Shown one piece after another: positions 59,460-64,000 of a stretch of 64,000 nucleotides of DNA (positions within the stretch are counted from its first letter, which is position 1; every line of letters begins with the position of its first letter). The stretch is taken from assembly GCF_028993555.1 (NCBI RefSeq), contig NZ_CP118613.1:1-64000 (forward strand). Direction: 5' to 3'. The notes below the pieces were generated by a model, which ran no database searches, had not been told where the DNA came from, and saw only the letters and a program-made list of their open reading frames with translations. A program made the position numbers and the translations under genes. Source of the stretch: Ensifer adhaerens (lineage in GTDB: Bacteria > Pseudomonadota > Alphaproteobacteria > Rhizobiales > Rhizobiaceae).

Positions 59460-61862
59460 ATGGTAGCGCTCAGCGAACTTTCTATTCAAGAGGCTGGAAT
59501 GTTTGAATTTTCGAACGAAGTTCCTATCGATATAGAGCATACCCTTGACCAGCTTCTGGGACGATTTTCACAGGTGAGGGACGGTTTGCCAGAGCTGATC
59601 AAGAACTCTAAGGACCAATACCTTCGATTGAATGTCAGCCAGCGCTCAGATCGCCAAATTGCGGTCCTGATCAACACCAAGCAGAAGAAGCTTGCAGTCC
59701 TCGATTTTGCTGGTGCGAGTTCGGAGGACTTCAAGCATTGGAAAACCTGGTCGGGAAGAGAAGGTGCACGTCAAGCTTTGGCCGATCAGATCGAAGCGGG
59801 CCACGGCAACGGAGGCAAAGCCTTTATGGTGCGCGGCGCTTCCAGAAGCGCCGTAATGGAATCTTGCCGCGACGGTTTCTACACCTGCATGGGATACCAG
59901 AACGACGACGAAAGCGTACGCTATCGTCCCGGCTTCGGACTAGAAGCCGGTAGGCCCCTCGACAACATCAGGGAGGATGCACCACAGAAACGCTTGACCG
60001 CTTTCTTGAGATCTATGGACCTTGAGTTTCAGAAGCTTCCGGCTTCCGTTCAAGGCGCCTTCGACAAGCGCGAGTCCTTCACTGCCGTGACCATCGACCA
60101 GGTACAGCAGTGGGCGAAGGCTCGTCAGGATGGAATGGGAACTCGGGTCGGAAAGATCACTGATCTCATTAAGGATCACGGCCAAACGGCGCTGACCCTG
60201 GAAACCTGCGATGTGTGGTTGCTTGTCGATGGGCAAGTGGTGACCGGATCTCCGCTGGAAGTATCCGCGCTGGAGCCCTATCCAGGATTCGAAACACCTA
60301 TTGAACTTGAGTTACCCGATGTGCTGCTCGATCCGTCCACGAAGGAATCGATCACGATGTCAGATGGAGGGCAGAAGCCTGGGGTACTTCGGCTCGAAAC
60401 CACCAAAAGCAACCTTGCATTGTCTGACGACTTGAAGGCCCGGAATGTCATTCGGCTGTGGAATTCTCGGAACAACGTCGCTAATTGGCCACTTCCAGCT
60501 TTGGGCTTGGCGATGCCGGCTGTCTATTTCATTCGGGGGCGCGTTGATTGTCCTGCTTTGATCGATGAGCATCTGATTGGTGCGGATCGCAAAGATCTCG
60601 CCGATACGCCTCTGGTTAGAGCTCTTGAAGCTTGGGTCGTTGAACAAGTGAAATCGCTGGCCACTGAAATACAGAAGGTCCAGGCATCGGAGACGGCACC
60701 ACAAGAACAGGCAAAAGCCAAAAAGGCGCTTAAGGCTTTTCGCGATCTGATGAGAAGTTTCCTTGAGCAGCGTGAGGCGGACGGCGACGACTCTGATTCC
60801 GGGAGCGGCAGCAAGTCAGGCGCAAGGGGGCCGGGTCAGCGGGAGCCGCGCGATCAGAAGGAGTTTGGCGCTAGGATTGACCGTATCATCTTGGAGCGGG
60901 AAAGGCTGGAACTTGCGATCGCGACCGGGACAAAGATCCCTATGCTCTTCTCTTGCTTTGAGGATCAACCCGACGGATCGTCGAAGCCCGTTAAGGCCGA
61001 TGATCTGGTCGGCAAGACGGATACGAGCACTGTCGTGAATTTCTCCCCGGATGAAGTGGAGGGTTTAGCGGCGGGAGTTGCCCTCGCTTGGCTTGAGACG
61101 TCCGATGGAAAGATCAGGTCGAACGAAGTTTTGATCGAGGTTCTGGATGTTTCAGCAGTAGACATCGTTGGGCCGGCCGAGCCGCTGAAACAAGGGGGCA
61201 AATTCAAGCTACATACTTCTTTCAAGACGCCTTCTGGATCACGTGAAGATGTACTGATCTCGGCATCCATTGACGAGCCAGATATGGGTTCGATTGGACG
61301 CGGAGGAGTGTTTACAGCCGGTGGGCATGAAGGCCATGCAACCGTGCGGGTAAAATTTGGTTCAAAGCTCACCGATCAAGCGTCGATCCAAGTCGCAGTC
61401 GGTGCAGAGCGGGTGCAGCCGAAAGGGCTCGGCGGCGAGAGTGGTTCAGATATCCCTGAAATACTTTTGTGCGGGGAAGAAGCGCCAGGAATGGCAGACT
61501 TGCCGGTGGAGCAAAGGACCCATCATGGAGGCCAGGATTATCCTACCATCATTGAGGAGCCTCAGTTTCCTAATGTCGTTTGGCTGAATCCGCAGAGCGC
61601 CGAATCTCAGCGTGTGAGAAAGAGTATGGGAACGCCAAAGGGACTTGGAGGCATCGGCAACAGAACGTTCGCGCAGTTTATGGCCCTTAAGTGTTTCGAG
61701 GTTTTAAAGCGGTTGCACGTCAGGCAGCAAATCCGCGACAATGCAGTTACGGAGGCGCAGTTCTTGCAGCACGCTGCCCACGCTGAAATAGAGTGCGCTA
61801 GCTTCATCGACCATGCTTGGCAGGCTAGTGAAGAGGTCTTCAAAAAGGCGAACGTGGAATGA
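59460..61862 (+). CDS. GHKL ATPase with Ig-like (Big) C-terminal domain, candidate defence protein
   Basis: An 800-residue protein. The N-terminus has the three GHKL boxes: LPELIKNSKDQ (E45, N49, D52), AVLDFAGAS (D82-G85) and GHGNGGKAFM (114-123). This resembles the MutL/MORC/HSP90 class of ATP-driven clamps. A coiled, charged linker (residues about 415-490, rich in Asp, Ser and Gly) follows. A beta-rich segment near 560-660 (SIDEPDMGSIGRGGVFTA, then ATVRVKFG) has bacterial Ig/Big character. A helical tail closes the protein. I start at the ATG at 59460 (GAGG 7 bp before). It overlaps the next gene by ATGA. Confidence 0.78.
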   Translation: MVALSELSIQEAGMFEFSNEVPIDIEHTLDQLLGRFSQVRDGLPELIKNSKDQYLRLNVSQRSDRQIAVLINTKQKKLAVLDFAGASSEDFKHWKTWSGREGARQALADQIEAGHGNGGKAFMVRGASRSAVMESCRDGFYTCMGYQNDDESVRYRPGFGLEAGRPLDNIREDAPQKRLTAFLRSMDLEFQKLPASVQGAFDKRESFTAVTIDQVQQWAKARQDGMGTRVGKITDLIKDHGQTALTLETCDVWLLVDGQVVTGSPLEVSALEPYPGFETPIELELPDVLLDPSTKESITMSDGGQKPGVLRLETTKSNLALSDDLKARNVIRLWNSRNNVANWPLPALGLAMPAVYFIRGRVDCPALIDEHLIGADRKDLADTPLVRALEAWVVEQVKSLATEIQKVQASETAPQEQAKAKKALKAFRDLMRSFLEQREADGDDSDSGSGSKSGARGPGQREPRDQKEFGARIDRIILERERLELAIATGTKIPMLFSCFEDQPDGSSKPVKADDLVGKTDTSTVVNFSPDEVEGLAAGVALAWLETSDGKIRSNEVLIEVLDVSAVDIVGPAEPLKQGGKFKLHTSFKTPSGSREDVLISASIDEPDMGSIGRGGVFTAGGHEGHATVRVKFGSKLTDQASIQVAVGAERVQPKGLGGESGSDIPEILLCGEEAPGMADLPVEQRTHHGGQDYPTIIEEPQFPNVVWLNPQSAESQRVRKSMGTPKGLGGIGNRTFAQFMALKCFEVLKRLHVRQQIRDNAVTEAQFLQHAAHAEIECASFIDHAWQASEEVFKKANVE

Positions 61863-62548
61863 CCAAAACGTCAAAGCGAACCACCGCAGCCCATGAAATC
61901 CTACTCGCCGCCAACGACCTTGCATCGGCTGGCAAGAGCGAGTTCAGCGAATGGGATTTGACCGTCGCCACGTGGAAAAGAGATCAAAATCGCTTTGGGT
62001 GCCGCGGCTATGAGGATCAGTATCCCGATCACAAGCGAGTAATGATGGAAATTATGGGGCAGACGAAGAAGGATAACCCCCTGCGCCGAGGCTGGCTCGT
62101 TAAGTCGCGACCCAACCATTACGAAATAACAGCTCTCGGTCGCAACGAGGCTACAAAAATCGTCCTCGTCTCTCAAGGACAACCGGCTACCGAACGAAGC
62201 CCTCAGGATCTGTACGATGCTGTGGCACCATATTTCAACAGCTTGACGTTCAAGAAGTTTGTCAAAGACAACGGCGAGCCAAGGATGTGGCTCGGCGCAG
62301 CATCCTTCCTTGGGTTATCGAAGAACGATGCGCTGCATTTGAATGATCGGCTCTCGACAGCAAAGTCTGTGATCTCACAAGCGCTCGCCTGGTTCGAGGA
62401 GACGGGGCAGCCAGCTCTTAGGCGAGGTGCTACCGGTGGTAGCGTGTCCATCACAAAGGTAGATGTCGAAAAGCTCGCCGAACTTCTTGAGAGCATTCAA
62501 ATCCGCTTTAAAGTTCAGATTGAAGCTATCCAGAGACCGAGAAAGTAG
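61859..62548 (+). CDS. Winged-helix-like partner of the GHKL ATPase
   Basis: A 229-residue protein coupled by ATGA to the ATPase gene. The first half (TAAHEILLAANDLASAGKSE, FSEWDLTVATWK, NPLRRGWLVKSRPNHYEITA) reads as a winged helix-turn-helix that could bind DNA. The second half is helical with no motif I recognise. It is probably the DNA- or partner-recognition subunit of the three-gene unit. No nuclease motif is evident in either large protein. Confidence 0.7.
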   Translation: MTKTSKRTTAAHEILLAANDLASAGKSEFSEWDLTVATWKRDQNRFGCRGYEDQYPDHKRVMMEIMGQTKKDNPLRRGWLVKSRPNHYEITALGRNEATKIVLVSQGQPATERSPQDLYDAVAPYFNSLTFKKFVKDNGEPRMWLGAASFLGLSKNDALHLNDRLSTAKSVISQALAWFEETGQPALRRGATGGSVSITKVDVEKLAELLESIQIRFKVQIEAIQRPRK

Positions 62549-62755
62549 GTTTTAGGTGTTCGCTTCAATCGAAAGCCCTGCAGAGGTTCCAGTAATCGCC
62601 GCAGGGCCAATTTCGCAGGCAACGAGAGCATTCTTTGCCCCCCATTTTACCCTCGGCTCCTTGTTGGAATGCGGCGCCCCGTTCTCCTGGCTGCCCGGTA
62701 TTTCCTTTAAAAGTACGAGGGCGGCACACTGAGCGTTCCCTCCTGGGCTTTTGCT

Positions 62756-63748
62756 TCAAACCGACGGAGGCTGGCGATCTAAAGAAAATACAGTTGCATC
62801 ATCGGCCCGTTCTCGCAGGCCTTTGAAGGAAGGATGCCGCAGCTTTTCGTCTTCCGTCCAGGCGCGATATTCGACCTCGGCAACGAGCATCGGCCGGACG
62901 AAGACAGCGCCCTTGCGCCGGAGCGCGACTGGCGGCATGTCCTCCTTGATCGTGTCCAGCAGCTCACGCAGCTTGACCGATTCCTGATCGCTCCAACCAG
63001 TGCCGCAGCCGCCGACGTAAACGAGCCGATCCTTTTTCAAGGCCGCTAGCAGGAGCCGGCCGATCGCGCTGGCAACTGTCGATGGCTCATAGCCGACGAT
63101 GACGAAACTGTCGCGACGCCTACAGGTGATCTTCTGCCACCATTCGCCGCGGCCGCTGTGATAGGTCTTTTCCCGGTGCTTGGCGATAATTCCCTCGAGG
63201 CCATGCTCACAGGCAATGCGGTAGAACTCGTCGCCGTCCGCTTCGACCTCTTCCGACAACCTGATCACACCTTCGCGGCCGGCGACGATCTGCTCGAGCA
63301 GCCGTCGGCGCTCGCGTAGCGGCTGCCGCCTCAGGTCGTGTCCGTCGAGATAGAGCAGATCGAAGGCGAAGAAGAGGATTTCGCGAGGATCATGCAAGCT
63401 CGGTTTTCGGCCAAGCGTGCGTTGCAAGGCGCCGAAGTCAGATCGCCCTTTCTCGTCGAGCACGACTGCTTCGCCATCAAGGATTATGGACTCATGCCCG
63501 AGCAGACGCGCCCCGGCGGCGATCGCGCCGAAGCGGCGTGTCCAATCATAGCCGCCGCGTGTGATGACGCGCACCCTCCCCGGCTCCACGTGAACCGCGA
63601 GGCGATATCCGTCCCACTTTACCTCAAAGACCCATTGAGGCCCTTTGGGGGGCTTGACGACGAGCATTGCCACACACGGTTCGATGCGCGCCGGCAGAGG
63701 ATCTGGCGGCGGCTGGTTGGGCGGCTTTTTTGATGACGCTCTCGCCAT
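62756..63748 (-). CDS. ligD: ATP-dependent DNA ligase (LigD ligase-domain type)
   Basis: A 330-residue stand-alone ligase of the bacterial end-joining type. The nucleotidyltransferase motif EVKWDGYRL (Lys44) is intact, followed by ILDGEAVVLDEKG and GLEGIIAKHREK. The OB-fold end contains FVIVGYEPS, YVGGCGTGW and EVEYRAWTEDEKLRHPSF. It lacks the polymerase and phosphoesterase parts of full LigD, and no ku gene is visible. A decayed second copy in the same orientation lies 4 kb upstream, on the other side of the GHKL unit. Confidence 0.92.
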   Translation of the reverse strand: MARASSKKPPNQPPPDPLPARIEPCVAMLVVKPPKGPQWVFEVKWDGYRLAVHVEPGRVRVITRGGYDWTRRFGAIAAGARLLGHESIILDGEAVVLDEKGRSDFGALQRTLGRKPSLHDPREILFFAFDLLYLDGHDLRRQPLRERRRLLEQIVAGREGVIRLSEEVEADGDEFYRIACEHGLEGIIAKHREKTYHSGRGEWWQKITCRRRDSFVIVGYEPSTVASAIGRLLLAALKKDRLVYVGGCGTGWSDQESVKLRELLDTIKEDMPPVALRRKGAVFVRPMLVAEVEYRAWTEDEKLRHPSFKGLRERADDATVFSLDRQPPSV

Positions 63749-63833
63749 GCCGCATTAACGCACAATTCCGCGGAGGCGGCGCAAACGTTGGGCTAATTCT
63801 TTTGTGTAGCTTTTCGCATGTGCGCTCCCGCGC

Positions 63834-64000
63834 TTACGATCTTCGCGCGGAGATGGCGGAGAGGAGCCATGCACTATCGCCACAAGTCGGTGCTTTTCGC
63901 TCTTGCCCCAATGCCTTCGCAATCTTCTGCCAGTCCCGGTCGCCCATTCCCGGTATCCGCGGCATCTCTGCGGCTGACAAATGTTGCAAATCTCCCGTCA
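63834..64000 (-). CDS. Possible C-terminal end of a gene running past the window
   Basis: A minus-strand frame open to the window edge and ending at the TAA at 63834. It encodes at least 54 residues, including MGDRDWQKIAKALGQERKAP. The composition looks coding, but the start is out of view and no family is recognised. Confidence 0.35.
   Translation of the reverse strand, partial: TGDLQHLSAAEMPRIPGMGDRDWQKIAKALGQERKAPTCGDSAWLLSAISARRS

Noticed and set aside
1..64000. CRISPR array or tRNA genes
   Set aside because: No regularly spaced direct repeats and no cloverleaf-like sequences were seen on reading either strand.

Overview
The window looks like the start of a large low-copy plasmid from an alphaproteobacterium of the Rhizobiales (Rhizobium/Agrobacterium/Ensifer type). 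It opens exactly at repA of a repABC replicon, with repB, a counter-transcribed RNA and repC following. It also carries a VirB/VirD4-type conjugation system with VirC1/VirC2-like and relaxase genes of rhizobial plasmid type. GC content is high, except in the repB-repC gap, the middle of repC and a few intergenic stretches. No tRNA, rRNA or CRISPR array was seen.

Layout. 0-4.2 kb: repABC, then a badly eroded tyrosine-integrase remnant. 4.3-14.5 kb: four tightly packed minus-strand genes (sigma-factor-like protein, SNF2-type helicase, sacsin/HSP90-like ATPase with an HNH-like tail, RecB-like nuclease fused to a UPF1/DNA2-like helicase). They look like one operon and a candidate anti-mobile-element system. 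14.9-16.1 kb: a serine resolvase with res-like inverted repeats, and an XRE regulator. 16.3-22 kb: processing and transfer-initiation genes (VirC1/VirC2-like pair, a repeat-rich probable oriT, MobC-like protein, large relaxase, small membrane protein). 22.3-27.2 kb: a DUF4145-like protein and a Gabija-like pair whose helicase gene is frameshifted. 27.5-40.5 kb: the minus-strand T4SS operon in the order virB1-2-3-4, second transglycosylase, virB5, small lipoprotein, virB6-8-9-10-11, virD4. 40.6-43.9 kb: a divergent plus-strand operon of six envelope proteins, three of them thermonuclease-like.

43.9-53.9 kb is accessory DNA: two paralogous ~100-residue proteins at opposite ends of a 5-kb segment, a structured 109-bp inverted-repeat element, a large protein with a conserved HTH-like N-terminus, an alpha/beta hydrolase, a polytopic membrane protein, two GIY-YIG proteins, and a run of small zinc-ribbon proteins ahead of a YedK/HMCES-type DNA-protein crosslink protein. 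54.2-58.4 kb is a modification-dependent-style restriction module: a DNA methyltransferase with a ribbon-helix-helix N-terminus, convergent with a McrB-like AAA+ motor and a McrC-like PD-(D/E)XK nuclease. 59.2-62.5 kb is a compact three-gene unit around an 800-residue GHKL ATPase that I cannot place in any described system. It is bracketed by a decayed and an intact copy of a LigD-type ATP-dependent ligase gene.

Together the plasmid combines self-replication and partition, conjugative self-transfer, and at least four defence-like loci inserted between backbone blocks. The two best candidates for undescribed systems are the four-gene helicase/ATPase/nuclease operon at 4.3-14.5 kb and the GHKL three-gene unit at 59.2-62.5 kb. 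All functional statements come from reading motifs and gene order; no database search or structure prediction was run.
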